DNA from: Elysia marginata
Taxonomy: Eukaryota > Mollusca > Gastropoda > Plakobranchidae
Direction: 5' to 3'
Assembly: GCA_019649035.1 (NCBI GenBank)
Contig: BMAT01011069.1
Coordinates: 282,779 to 310,707 of the forward strand
DNA length: 27,929 bases
This document shows, one piece after another, positions 1 to 9,491 of the stretch. A model generated the notes under the pieces. It did no database searches and was not told the DNA's origin. It worked only from the letters and a program-made list of their open reading frames with translations. The translations under genes and the position numbers were made by a program. How positions within the stretch are numbered: the first letter of the stretch is position 1; every line of letters begins with the position of its first letter.

Positions 1-34
<34 letters not shown>
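1..34. repeat. (CT)n microsatellite
   Basis: Essentially pure CT dinucleotide repeat cut by the left edge of the window, with one CC interruption near its end. Confidence 0.95.
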
Positions 35-37
<3 letters not shown>

Positions 38-694
38 TCTTATCGAGATTTTACTTTATTCAAATTGTTGACCTTTCTTGCGAATGCTTCTATCTTTCTG
101 TCTTTCATCTACACGCCTTAAACATACGCCTTGTTAAGATAAGGGGAGATACTACCTGTAGCGTCGACTATCAACACTGAAGTCGAGTTATCTTTCTTGT
201 ACCGTCTTGACCTGCTCAAAATCACCTGCTTAGAGGATAACTGGTACAGGAAGAGACCGACAGATTATTGGTAAAACTGTTTTCAATAGCTTGAAACTAC
301 AGTGAACGCAGGAGGCCTGGCATCATTTCTGAATATTAGTTGCCTTTATACGGCACATTCAGTGAAGTGCGACTAAAAGATTTTTTTGAGAAGTTAGGGA
401 GCTGGGCCGAAGCGAGGGAAATTAGTTTGTTGTCCAGCATAGTAGGATTTAATAGTTTTTGATACATGTGCTGTAGATAATTTTTTAAGAAACAATTCGT
501 TCTCTTCCTTGCCATGCAGACTTTTAGAAACCTAGGTGCAATAAATGAGGGAAACTTTTAAACCGAAAGTAACCACACACATTATTTTTTCATAGTTCAT
601 AGTATATTACAATCGTGTATGATTATGAAGCATGTGTATTTACCCTACTATATTTTCGTTACTGACTATAAGCTGTCAATATCATGTAAAAACT
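35..694. other. AT-rich DNA, no gene seen
   Basis: No open frame of useful length, RNA gene or clear repeat. Its right end adjoins the older repeat that is interrupted by the LTR. Confidence 0.6.
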
Positions 695-740
695 TATTAA
701 AAGGGAAAAAGTCTCGAAGCTCGAGCAGCTATTGGCTGAC
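695..740 (+). repeat. Left part of an old dispersed repeat (copy A), split by a solo LTR
   Basis: The segment with aaagtctcgaagctcgagca and then gctattggctgac matches the segment at about 4095-4157 (actcgaagcgcaagcagcta and then tttgctgac). Its continuation is not adjacent but resumes at 1471 after the LTR. The family is not recognised. Confidence 0.65.
736..740 (+). repeat. 5-bp target-site duplication, left
   Basis: ctgac immediately before the LTR start TGT; the same ctgac follows the LTR end ACA at 1471-1475. A 5-bp duplication is usual for LTR-element integrases. Confidence 0.7.
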
Positions 741-1115
741 TGTAACGAAGTTAGACATTGTTTTGGTCTAGTTCCTTAATCATGCTATGTTCAGTGTAGA
801 CCTAGATTAAGGCTACGCTTGTTTTCTTAATAGAATGTGTTAAGCATTCGTAGTTATAAGTAACTTACGGATTTCATAACTCGTTAAAATCTAGAATGAT
901 CGCCTATTATTAGTTTTGTAGATCTAGTCTCTGGATTTATCTAGATTACTATCTTCCGGTTAATTTACATAATGACGGGCGACCTATTTTTAACTTGGCT
1001 CGCGATTGGGTGTCGCTGCCGTATTAGGCCACACCTTTCTCACCTTTCTTGTAAAGGGTAGAATTTTCGGGAAATTCCCAGAAATTGTGTGCTATTTCTA
1101 GATGTGTGTTTTGCT

Positions 1116-1123
1116 TATAAATA
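1116..1123 (+). promoter_or_regulatory. TATA box of the solo LTR
   Basis: TATAAATA within gcttataaatagagc, a strong core promoter match that would mark the U3/R side of the LTR. Confidence 0.55.
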
Positions 1124-1346
1124 GAGCTTGCGTGGTTGATAAGGGGAGAAGAGACCGAGAAGACAGAGAGAAAGACTCAGAGATGACGGAGAAGATAGAA
1201 TACTGGATTAACAGAGAGTGAGCAGTTTTGAGCAAAAGTTAGATCTACGATTTGTTTATGCTGGACACTGGCAATTCCACTGTTATTATTTTCGACTGCT
1301 GCTGAATGTAAATACTGTTTCGTGTTGATTTCTTCATTTCGAGTTT

Positions 1347-1352
1347 AATAAA
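1347..1352 (+). terminator. Poly(A) signal of the solo LTR
   Basis: AATAAA followed by a T-rich stretch (aacttattttctacgttctt), about 230 bp after the TATA box, as expected for the R region. Confidence 0.5.
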
Positions 1353-1470
1353 CTTATTTTCTACGTTCTTCACACGACTTTTCACGTTTTCAAGATTTTA
1401 AAAGAACTCACAAGTCTCGCATCAGGAGTTTTATTCGTTTACTCGATTATTATTACTGGTGTTTGTGACA

Positions 1471-1595
1471 CTGACTTGTTTCAACTCGGAGACTTTTGAT
1501 TTCGGGTACTGTAACATTATTATTCAGTGCTAGATTAAGTTAAAAAGCAACGCTGGTGCCAGCTGAAAAAAATACGGATAATTCTATTTGTAAGA
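1471..1595 (+). repeat. Right part of old dispersed repeat (copy A)
   Basis: After ctgac the sequence ttgtttcaactcggagactt continues copy A. It lines up with tgcttcaacttggaaactt at 4151-4169 (copy B), and with the reverse complement of 4228-4356 (copy C). Shared blocks with copy C include tactgtaac, gttaaaaag and a terminal A-run followed by a ...atttg end. Confidence 0.65.
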
Positions 1596-1686
1596 GTAAT
1601 AATAATCTAACTTAATTTTGGTTTTGCGATTGTCAATTTTTCTCCCCCATTGAAAATAATCTTTGTGATGATATTTTTCTTCACAG

Positions 1687-1760
1687 GCGAAGATGGCCAT
1701 GGCTTTTCATCAGTGGTAAATGGGGTGGCTACGGAGATGGGAATAGTAGATGAAGCCCAG
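1687..1760 (+). CDS. Possible isolated exon (24 codons), unassigned
   Basis: After a strong acceptor-like tract (gatatttttcttcacag) the frame gc|GAA GAT GGC... is open and reads EDGHGFSSVVNGVATEMGIV then DEAQ, with protein-like composition and higher GC than its surroundings. A CAG|gtcttt sequence follows at 1760, though GTCTTT is a weak donor. The frame stays open beyond it to about 1813. I recognise no family and see no partner exons, so this could be chance. Confidence 0.25.
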
Positions 1761-1906
1761 GTCTTTCCTTTACCGGCACTTCTGCTCTTGTTTTCTCTCG
1801 TGTGCCTCTCTTGAAAAGTTTAAAACTTTCAATTTCGAATTAATTTCGTTTTTGTTTATTTATGTTTTTTATTTAACTGATTCCTTTGATTTTACATCGA
1901 TTCATA

Positions 1907-1974
1907 ATAATAAAAATAATAATAATAATTATAATAATAAAAATAATAATAATAATAATAGAATAATAATAATG

Positions 1975-2024
<50 letters not shown>

Positions 2025-2033
2025 TATAATAAT
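1907..2033. repeat. (AAT)n microsatellite
   Basis: Long AAT/ATA trinucleotide repeat, imperfect at first (aataaaaataat interruptions) and nearly pure from 1965 to 2022. The Asn-, Ile- and Tyr-rich open frames across it on both strands are artefacts of the repeat. Confidence 0.95.
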
Positions 2034-2039
2034 AACAGA

Positions 2040-2488
2040 TATATAGCACATGAAGTGCGCACACTCAATGCGCAAATTAAGGGTTTAAAATAGAAACACT
2101 AATGACTACACAAAAGACAATATGATGGTTAACCAATAGTAAAACAGACAAAAAGGTAAGTTGCGGACTATACTACATGAAAAGCTAAACACAAAACAGT
2201 CTTTTTAACAAATGGTTTATAAGATAGATGACAAAAAATCGATACATACAGAAACTCAAAATCTAATTGCTATAAATAAATAAAGTAAAGTGTTATATAA
2301 GAATTTCGTTCATTAAACAAAAGAAACACGTTAACAAAAATTCTACATTGCTAACTTACTACATGTGCTTTAAGAAATAAAACGCGCATTAGTTGTTTCT
2401 TAAAACTCTCTTGCTTTTCAATATTACGTACCTCTTTTGAAAGAAAATTCCCAATTCGAGGATACAGCTACACAACTGTGCACCACCT
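2040..2488. other. AT-rich DNA, no gene seen
   Basis: A-rich unique sequence between the AAT microsatellite and SINE copy 1; no coding or RNA feature recognised. Confidence 0.6.
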
Positions 2489-2819
2489 GCACCCGAGACA
2501 ACCGGCTCTGTGGCCTAGCGGTAAGACACTCGCTCAGAGATCGGGAGGTGTGGGTTCGATCCCTGGCCGAGTCAAACCAAGGACTTTAAAATTGGCATTA
2601 GCAGCTGATCCGCCTTGTGTCTGGCATTATGTATTTAGTGCTAAGTCTGGACGGCCCGGTGTCAGGATTGTGTGACTGGGTGTTAAGTATGCAAGCGCTC
2701 CTTACATCACAGTGTGGCAGGACGCTTTCAATTGTCCCAAGCGCCGTCTCTGATATAACCTTGTAGTTGAAAAGAGACGTTAAAATTCAGCAAACCAACC
2801 AACCAAAGCACCCTAGACA
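2489..2819 (+). mobile_element. tRNA-derived SINE, copy 1, with target-site duplications
   Basis: The element proper is 2501-2807. Its head folds like a tRNA: ggctctg at the 5' side can pair with ccgagtc about 60 nt later (one mismatch, one G-T). It contains an A box (tggcctagcggtaagac) and a B box (ggttcgatccc), the internal pol III promoter. The body (gcagctgatccgcc, gtctggcattatg, tcaattgtcccaagcgccgt) matches copy 2 closely, and the tail is aaaccaaccaaccaaa. Flanking direct repeats are gcacccgagaca (2489-2500) and gcaccctagaca (2808-2819), 11 of 12 identical, marking LINE-assisted insertion. The 65-codon open frame inside is an artefact. Confidence 0.9.
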
Positions 2820-3029
2820 GAGATTTACAAGGGGTACCTGAGAGCAGTTTATTGCAGTAATTAAGTTTTGATAAAACAAGGGACGCTATCAAAATTTATG
2901 TTGCCTCGACAGTAGAAACATTTCTTGGACTGGTTATTTTCAAAGCTGCAGATAGGAGTTTTTACAAATTGAATTGATGAAAAATAACATTGAGAGGTTG
3001 CTGTCAATGTTGACACCAATTTATATTTT
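2820..3029. other. Spacer, nothing recognised
   Basis: Unique AT-rich DNA between the SINE and the minus-strand LINE. Confidence 0.5.
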
Positions 3030-4085
3030 TTTTACTCTCTCTTAACGTCTGTTACCTGTTACCTATCCACTTCGCGCCACGTGGCACATAAGACCTCCAC
3101 ACTCGTTCTCCACTCATCCCTGTTGAGGGCAATGGTTCTGGCATGCTGCCAACTTCTCCAGCCTGTCGTCATCCTTTCTTTTTCAACCATTCTTCTCCAG
3201 GTGGTTTGGGGTCGTCCTTGCCTTCTATTCCCCTCTGGAGCCCAGGTTAGAGCTGTATTGCAGCCGCTGTCTGCCTCCTTCCGAAGAATGTGTCCGATGT
3301 ACTTCCATCTTCTTTTCCTGATGATGCCACTTATTATTTCCATTCTAGCTGTCTCTAACACTTTGCTATTGGTTATCCTGTCACTCCATTTTACTCTAAG
3401 GATCTGCCGTAGGCATCTGGACTGTAAAACATCAATTTTGTTCTCGTCCCCCTTGGTCATACTCCATGTTTTACATCCATACATTAGGACTGGCATGACC
3501 AATGTCTTGTACAGCTTTATTTTCGTGTGTTGGCTGACTGACGTGGATGACCATAGTTTCCGTAATCTACAAAAAGTGCTTCTTGCCTTTGTCAGTCTAT
3601 TCTGCAGGTCTTTGGAGCCACCACCTATTTTCGATACAACTGCCCCAAGGTAATGGAAGGTTTCTACATCTTCAAGAGTGGCCTTATCCACTCTAATTTT
3701 GTCAGTGCTTTTCTCATATATTCTGAGTGTCTTGCATTTTTCTGGGTTGACACGAAGTCCAGTTTGGTGGCTGAGAAGTACCAAACTGTATGTTTTCTGT
3801 TGGAGGTGTTGCTGGGTGGAGGATAGCAGAGCCATGTCGTCTGCAAAGTCCAAATCATCTAATTGGCTCATGAATTTCTATCTGATCCCGTTTTCTCCAT
3901 TCCCTACTGTATTTTTCATGATCCAGTCTATCACAAGCAGGAACAAATATCCTGACATATTGCAACCTTGCTTGACTCCAGTGTTGATATTGAACCATTC
4001 TGTGGTTTTGTCCTCATCTATGACCGCACATTGAAAGCCGTCGTCCTCTACAGATACTTTATTTTTCCTTTTCTCGCTGCTAGTC
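3030..4085 (-). mobile_element. 5'-truncated LINE (non-LTR retrotransposon), 3' half of RT plus C-terminal domain
   Basis: Minus-strand remnant carrying RT motif B onward and the C-terminal region. It lacks the APE endonuclease and the first RT motifs, which is usual for LINE copies truncated during insertion. The 3' end is near 3030, after a short tandem gtaacaggtaacag and an A-rich tract; the 5' limit, near 4085, abuts another repeat. The C-terminal pattern (RRWKYIGHILRK, GRPQTTWRR) is that of the abundant invertebrate endonuclease-reverse transcriptase LINEs, possibly RTE-related. The clade is not certain. Confidence 0.85.
3059..4066 (-). pseudogene. LINE reverse transcriptase fragment with one nonsense codon
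   Basis: From about 4066 the frame reads VSVEDDGFQCAVIDEDKTTE and then the motif B region TGVKQGCNMSGYLFLLVIDW. It then meets TAG (3878-3880) and continues in the same frame through LDDLDFADDMALLSS, the catalytic FADD box. After that come a YGCKTW region, RRWKYIGHIL and GRPQTTWRR, with the natural stop at 3059-3061. The stop sits where relatives usually have Trp (GIRW), so a single TGG to TAG change explains it. The rest is intact, so this is a fairly young insertion compared with the other LINE relics here. Confidence 0.88.
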
Positions 4086-4227
4086 AGTGTTTTGGGTAAA
4101 ATTTTTAAAAGAGAAAAAAAACTCGAAGCGCAAGCAGCTATTTGCTGACATGCTTCAACTTGGAAACTTCGGTTTTTTAACAATGCTATTGCAGTTCTAG
4201 CTTACGTCAAAAAGCAAACTTGATTCG
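4084..4227 (+). repeat. Dispersed repeat, copy B (uninterrupted at the LTR site)
   Basis: Runs aaaagagaaaaaaaactcga, agcgcaagcagctatttgct, gacatgcttcaacttggaaa without a break, whereas copy A has 730 bp of LTR at the equivalent of gctgac. The right part (gtcaaaaagcaaacttg) matches copy A at gttaaaaagcaacgctg. Confidence 0.65.
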
Positions 4228-4356
4228 CAAATTAAAATATCTGTTTTTTTCCATCCGCAGCAGCTTTACTTTTTAACCTAAACTTGCACTACAATAGCAC
4301 GGTGCAGTTACAGTATCAAAAACCAAAAGTTTCTGAGTTGAAGCAAGTTGAAGCTA
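4228..4356 (-). repeat. Dispersed repeat, copy C, inverted next to copy B
   Basis: The reverse complement reads cttcaactcagaaacttttg, then tactgtaac, gttaaaaagtaaagctgctg and gaaaaaaacagat. It aligns with copy A (1478-1595) over about 120 bp and, more weakly, with copy B. Together B and C make an imperfect fold-back of about 270 bp. Confidence 0.6.
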
Positions 4357-7229
4357 GTATGCGTAATTTTTTATGATTTGATTGTTAATATACCTTTGAG
4401 CCTTTTATGTTGTCGGAACTTATTTTTATTTTATTTCTTTGATTCTTTTAACTTGGAACATAACTGTGAGTAGCATAATTCGTTCATGCTTAGAATTCAA
4501 TGTCGTACGAATGTAAATGCGTTTTTTGTATCTTAAAAACGTGGCATTTTGCTAAATATACTAGTGGTTTCATGGCTTTAAAGGGTACAACTGCATTTCA
4601 AAACTAAGCCCTCTGTGTGTAAGTCAAGCTAGAGCTAATTTTTTCAACAGAGTTTTAAGACTCAGAGTCAAAGTCAGAAGGGTGTCAGGGCGAAACACGA
4701 CAAACGCCATTTTCAATAAGCTGAATAAAAGTTTAAAAAAAAACAAGAACTATATTTTAGTTTCTCTTCGTATGTCTGCCACAGAGTATTATAACCTCAA
4801 CATTACAATTTTTAAGAAAATAACATCTGTAACTGAAAGAGAATAATGGAAGTAAGTTGTTATCGCATAAAACTTTCAAAAAGATGCAGATCTCATTTTG
4901 CTCCGAAACCTATATTTTGTCCTCGTGTTTTCCTCCGAGTATATATCGATTATTAGCGCTACTATGATCTGACTCCTGCATCGTTTGAAAAGCGATGCCC
5001 TAAAGATTAAAAAGAATATGGCGCCTTAACATAGTTAGAGCTATTCTTAGATATTTGGATAAATGACAGAAATTAAGGTAAGAAAGAGATTGCGTGTTCT
5101 TTTTATACCTGGAGATCATACAGTATTAGATAGAGGTTTTCTCACACGAGTGCTTCCGGCAAACCTGGTAATACTAATAATTCTGACTTATATCTACGCG
5201 AAACATGGAAGTCTACGTCACAACTTGAGAAACATCCATCTCTCTCGCCCTCTTTTTTCAGATTACATACCACTTTGTGAGACAAAGTAGGAAGAAGAAT
5301 GTTACGCAGCTTATATAAAACGCCCTCATACCAATTTTGGTACTCAATTCAGCACCAATAGCTAAATATAGATCAGAACCATCAACACGACCCTTTTAAG
5401 AAGCAATTAGTCACCCCCTATTCTTACAGCTTGATACGGCTAAGTGTGGATATTCCTGAGGTTAACAAAGACAAGTATTTTTTTTTTGTCTTTTTGTTTG
5501 GTCGTCTTACTCTTAGGCCTAGAATGTTTTATATAAAAACCGTAGGTAATCTAAAAATAAACGCTGAGATATGTTTGTTTATTCTTCAGGACGGAATCCC
5601 AACAGCAGAGATTCTGTATTTTGCCGCCTTACCCTTGAGAGCCACAAACCCGAGGGTTTCTCTGCACTTCGGCCAATTTACTGTTTTTTTTCCTTCTCTT
5701 CTTCGTCTTTGTCAGATTTCTACTGACTTGTATGCGTAAAAAATTGCCAATTTCTCTTTGAAGCTTTATGTTGGGCAAGTTAGCGCCTGAACAAATTTTA
5801 ACAACTGATAGACGGAGATGGTTAAAATGTAATGCTGTTCTGATCAGCGACTTACTTTAATTCCATCATGAATACTCTTCATTATCGGACGGAAAAGGTT
5901 AGGGGGAGGGGGTGTTAAGTTTGCATTTTCCTCTTGCTTGTTTAAACTCCCGGTTGTGTTTTCTCGCGTACCTTTCACAAGACTGAACTGATTTTAGTTG
6001 TGTAAAGTATAGTTTCAATTAAGGAGTGTTTTCCTTAGCTTGTGATTTAGTCTTTTGTTACATTTAGTTGCTCGATTAGAGTGATCGTACCAATTAAAGT
6101 GCTTTATTTCAATCCCTTTCTCGCCTTTAAATTCATCGTTGTTTTGATTTATTGTAGGTTTTCATTGACATTTCAATGTTTCGCCCGTAGTTTGGATCTC
6201 TTTTAGGTGAACTTTATATTGACTTTCCTAAGTATAATTTAAACCCATGATAATTGTTTCATCTTAGATTTGGTTCAAGCCCAATTGAATTTGGGTTAAT
6301 TTTAAGTACTTGTTTTCTTTAGCAGCTTTAAGTGCAACTTTATCAGCGTACTAGCCTGTTTTTAATTTTTTTTTTTATTGTATTTTAGGCTCACATTTGT
6401 TATCAGTAATCTGTGAATTTGTAGCTCCATTTAGAAAAGTTTACTTTGAGTTAAGATTGAATGTATGAACCTAACCTGGGTTCATTGTCTATGACGTCGA
6501 ATTGGCGCTATTTGTGAATCTCTAAAGCTTAGGAGCGCTCTGTTTTAATTAAATTGTAGTGCCCTTCTGGTTGGATTTTTTTCTTCTTTCATCAAGATTA
6601 ACGTTGAAAAAATCTGAAGCTTTTCTGCTAACTACATTCAGTATCACTTTCCTACGCGAAAAATTTTCAGTTTACGGCACGTAACGTTATAAGAATCAGT
6701 TCTTTCCATCCACAGAAAATGGATTTGATAGAAGTATCAAATAATAAAAAGATATGAAAATTAGTAATAAAAAATACTAAACAATAATATTTATAACAGT
6801 ACTGTGATATTTAAAACAATATAGATAACAAAAACAATATTACAATATTAGTATTGTTGTCCGTCGTTGAATGTGTTCTATCAATATGCGGAAACCCCGT
6901 ACTCCAAAGGTGAGTGCGCTAGGCTTTTGAAGAGAGTCATTAGCATTAGGTTTCTCGAAAAAAAATCAAAAGAGCTTTTCGTTAGTCCCACAATTTATTT
7001 GGCTTTATCTACTTTTTTTCGCAGCGCTTGTTAAACTTTAGACTAGGGTCCACGTCACACCTAAACCTTTTTCTAGGGATCTTTTCTAGCTCTACCTCAA
7101 TGTTTTTGTCTGACATTGTATAGTGAAACTGTTACATGTAGTTATTTTTTGCATTGCACAAAAGCGTTAGTGCCATGTTTTTGACGACTTTTCGAATGAC
7201 GTTCAACATTACTAGTACTACTAGAAATC
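4357..7229. other. 2.9 kb of AT-rich DNA, no gene seen
   Basis: Open frames of 75 and 102 codons (5063-5290 and 5431-5739) show no domain, no coding-like composition and no splice context, so I do not call them. T-rich from about 5950 to 6620 and A-rich from 6715 to 6850. No RNA gene or mobile element was recognised. Confidence 0.55.
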
Positions 7230-7662
7230 ACGAATCTCAGGTACGACCAAAGGCTGCAAGCCTTGCTCCTCAGAAGCTTAAAGTAGTGAAGATTGGTGGA
7301 GATTTGATACAAACTAATGAAAGTTTATTGTTGAAGATTATCTTACATTCAACAAAGACACTAAAACAAGATTAAGAGGGCTATGCTGCAAACTCGTAAA
7401 ACAAAACTGCCACCTAGATGTAACAAAAAAAAAACACCGTTTTTCGGTCTTAGTATAGATGAAACCTGGAATAACCTCCCCGAAACCACTGTCACTGCCC
7501 AAAGTATTGACTCGTTCAAAAATTAAGTCGACAAATACTGCACACATATAAATCCTGCATCGAATTTTCCTCTCAGGCCAGCTCGCTTATCTCCACAAGT
7601 CGGTAGGGATCGGGATCAAGACCATCAACTGACCCCGGGTACATCAAGATTGATTTCTCCTG
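7230..7662 (+). mobile_element. 3' tail of a LINE (WNxLP-type C-terminus)
   Basis: The plus frame encodes the characteristic C-terminal tail of CR1/L2/Jockey-like LINE proteins. From 7230 it reads KVVKIGGDLIQT, then after a frameshift near 7320 DYLTFNKDTKTRLRGLCCKL and finally ETWNNLPETTVTAQSIDSFK with VDKYC. One stop (TAA where relatives have Leu) falls between SFKN and VDKYC. The canonical pattern is xWNxLPxxVVxAxSxxxFKxxLDxxW. The likely 3' UTR continues to about 7660. Everything 5' of this, including RT, is absent. Confidence 0.75.
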
Positions 7663-8000
7663 TATTATTTTAATAACAACAGAAAGAAACATCATTCCAT
7701 GTGAAGAACAACCATATTTTAAAAATATATGAAACTCTTCACCAATTGCTCCGAGTTCGAAAAAAGGCTAATTACCCTTCGATTTTGTGTGGATAGTGTA
7801 ATGCATCATTCTTAGGACATGCACCAAAATCTGGTAATTTGAGGCTCAAATCATAGGGATTTTTTTTTCGATTTTGAGTTTTCTGTTTCTAAGGGTAACC
7901 ACAGAACGAACGCATAGAGCCTAAGCATACTCCCTGCGCGATGTAAGCTTGAACAATACCTCTATGTAATGTCATCAACCCCACACAACGACGGCCGTGG
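7663..8000. other. Spacer, nothing recognised
   Basis: Unique DNA between the LINE tail and the Harbinger-type element; a short T-run lies at 7861-7868. Confidence 0.5.
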
Positions 8001-8203
8001 GTCAGCGCAGGAGGTCGCTTAGTAAGCTGGCTAAAATCTTCGGAATGAAAACTTCATTCCTTGCAGAAAGCTCGCCTTGCGCTGCTTGATGAAACACGAT
8101 TGATACTTGCCTTGACTCGCGGCACACGGTTATTGAAAGCGAGAGAGCGAAAATAGGCCTGTTGTTATTGTTTGGTTGAGGCCTATTACCGCACCATCTC
8201 ATT

Positions 8204-8398
8204 GTAGACGTTGAACGGCTGATTGATGAAGTATTCAAAAGACCAGCGATATTGAATAAAAGAAATGAATTTTATTCAAATAGATTGGTGTCTGACAGAT
8301 GTTGGAAGGAGGTGGCAGAAGAGATGGGGTTTGAAGGTTTCAATTTCAATTTTCAATTTTTTAGATCATCTCATGGAATGGGATTAGATAAAGCTTAA
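8204..8398 (+). pseudogene. MADF-domain fragment (Harbinger partner protein)
   Basis: The frame reads VDVERLIDEVFKRPAILNKR, NEFYSNRLVSDRCWKEVAEE and MGFEG. This is the first half of a MADF domain: LIxxVxxRPxLxxxxxxxYxxxxxxxxxWxxVAxxxG. An acceptor-like ctcattgtag precedes it at 8198-8207. The second half of the domain is not recognisable in the following frame, so it is either truncated or spliced on after a weak donor around GAAG|gtttca. It resembles Adf-1-type DNA-binding domains; here it most probably served as the accessory ORF of the neighbouring transposase. Confidence 0.72.
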
Positions 8399-8631
8399 AT
8401 ATTTTTGATATGCATTTCTTGCATGAAAGCCTCGACTAGTAGATCATAACCATTGACATGAGTTGAGCTTCGTAATCTTTGATTACACTTTGTTTATTCA
8501 TATTTCTACTCTCCCCCCCTCTCTCTCCATCTTCATTTCTCTCCTCTTCCTTCCCCCCTTCATCCCCTCCTCTCTCTCAAGGATATGGCAACCGTTTGCT
8601 CTGTGCTCGGCCCTAGTACATTTAATAAGAT

Positions 8632-9030
8632 TCATTCAATGAATGACAATGGGTTGTTCTGGAAATAGGCTGTGAAGATGTCCCTCACAGTTTTCGCACC
8701 AGTGCCATGTCTGCCGGCTCGATGCCATACCAGCCCTTGCTATTTACAAGTAACTTCTGTCAGGTTCATTTGCACGCCGTCAATGTCAATGACAGTGTTG
8801 TGGAGGATGCAAACACACTTTATGATGTCATCCACCAAACTTTCATTTGTGTCCACTCTCTTGTTCAAGATGCGCCACTTGGAAGTAAGTATGCCAAAAG
8901 CACACTCAACAGACTTCCTTGCACGAGAAAGTCTTTTGTTATGACACTCTTGCTCCAAGGGTGGGTCCCCTCCGCTGTACGGCTTCATCAGGTACGGCAA
9001 GAGTGGATAGTCTTTATCAGCGTAATTTTT
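8632..9030 (-). pseudogene. PIF/Harbinger transposase, C-terminal part, one nonsense codon
   Basis: In the minus frame: YADKDYPLLPYLMKPYSGG, then NKRLSRARKSVECAFGILTS and KWRIL, followed by a CVCILHN segment. This is the C-terminal third of the HARBI1-type DDE nuclease, where the E of SVECAFG is the catalytic acid of the third motif. TAG at 8740-8742 interrupts the frame, which then carries on as AKTVRDIFTAYFQNN, the usual C-terminal VRDxFxxYF signature, to TGA at 8632-8634. Before about 9030 the frame is closed, and the region with the first two catalytic Asp residues is missing. Confidence 0.85.
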
Positions 9031-9182
9031 CTTTTTTCACCCTTTTTTATGATTTTTATGCACCCGAAGGGTGGCATATAGATTTTGTTTTTCAATAAAA
9101 CGCCAATATTACATGTCACTATTTTTTTTCCTTGAGTTTGTTTCTTCGGTTATTGACTTACAGTTTCATTAGGTGTCATTAT

Positions 9183-9491
9183 TTACATATGTCTTAAAGT
9201 CACCACCAATCTTTCTGTTGGGAAAATTGGTCGGTGCCAGTTGGTCCCGTTCTTCACAAGCCTGTTTTCAACTTTGTTGAGTATATACTGGAATGCGCCC
9301 ATGGACATACGAGTATAGGCTTGAAATCTGTCTGGGTCTTGCTTTAATTGGGCAAACAAATGGTGATACTCACCAAATGTTGCCCTCTCTTTGTTGATGT
9401 CATGAACTCCTTGCCCTTTCGCTGCCTTCAAAACTTTAAGGGCCATTCTTGTTTCCAGGAGCAGAAATTCTTCATCTGATGACGACGCCAG
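9183..9491 (-). pseudogene. PIF/Harbinger transposase, N-terminal part
   Basis: The frame reads LASSSDEEFLLLETR, then MALKVLKAAKGQG, FGEYHHLFAQLKQDPDRFQA and YTRMSMGAFQYILNKVE, and later PIFPTERLVVTLR. This is the N-terminal helical region of HARBI1-like transposases (EYHxLFxxLKxDPxRFxxYxRMS...PxxxERLxVTLR). It ends at a stop (9183-9185), or at a possible donor (CATAT|gtaaat) just before. Only about 150 bp of AT-rich noncoding sequence separates it from the C-terminal part, so some 120-150 residues of the catalytic core are absent. Confidence 0.83.

Larger units (their letters stand above)
741..1470 (+). mobile_element. Solo LTR (730 bp) of an LTR retrotransposon
   Basis: The segment starts TGTAACG, ends GTGACA, and so has TG...CA ends with TGT/ACA symmetry. 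It is flanked by the 5-bp repeat ctgac on both sides. Inside are a TATA box (1116-1123) and, about 230 bp later, AATAAA (1347-1352), which fits a U3-R-U5 layout in plus orientation. No primer-binding site, gag-pol frame or second LTR follows; the sequence after 1475 is instead the other half of the interrupted repeat. That is what recombination between two LTRs leaves behind. The superfamily (Gypsy-, BEL- or Copia-like) cannot be decided without the internal region. Confidence 0.68.

Noticed and set aside
1900..2035. CRISPR-like or regulatory repeat array
   Set aside because: Simple trinucleotide repeat without spacers; no CRISPR structure occurs anywhere in the window.
1750..2064. Asn/Ile-rich and Tyr-rich open frames on both strands
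   Set aside because: They are translations of the AAT microsatellite.
2510..2575. Possible genuine tRNA gene
   Set aside because: A and B boxes and an acceptor-like pairing exist, but the sequence continues into a repeated body and tail with target-site duplications, and a second copy exists at 9826. It is a SINE head.
2478..2675. 65-codon plus-strand open frame
   Set aside because: It lies inside SINE copy 1; the similar frame at 9784-9972 is the same part of SINE copy 2. SINEs do not code for protein.
3081..4034. Long plus-strand frames (190 and 118 codons)
   Set aside because: Antisense shadows of the minus-strand LINE reverse transcriptase, which has the real motifs.
8672..9081. Plus-strand frames of 90 and 124 codons
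   Set aside because: Antisense to the Harbinger transposase C-terminus, with no domain of their own.
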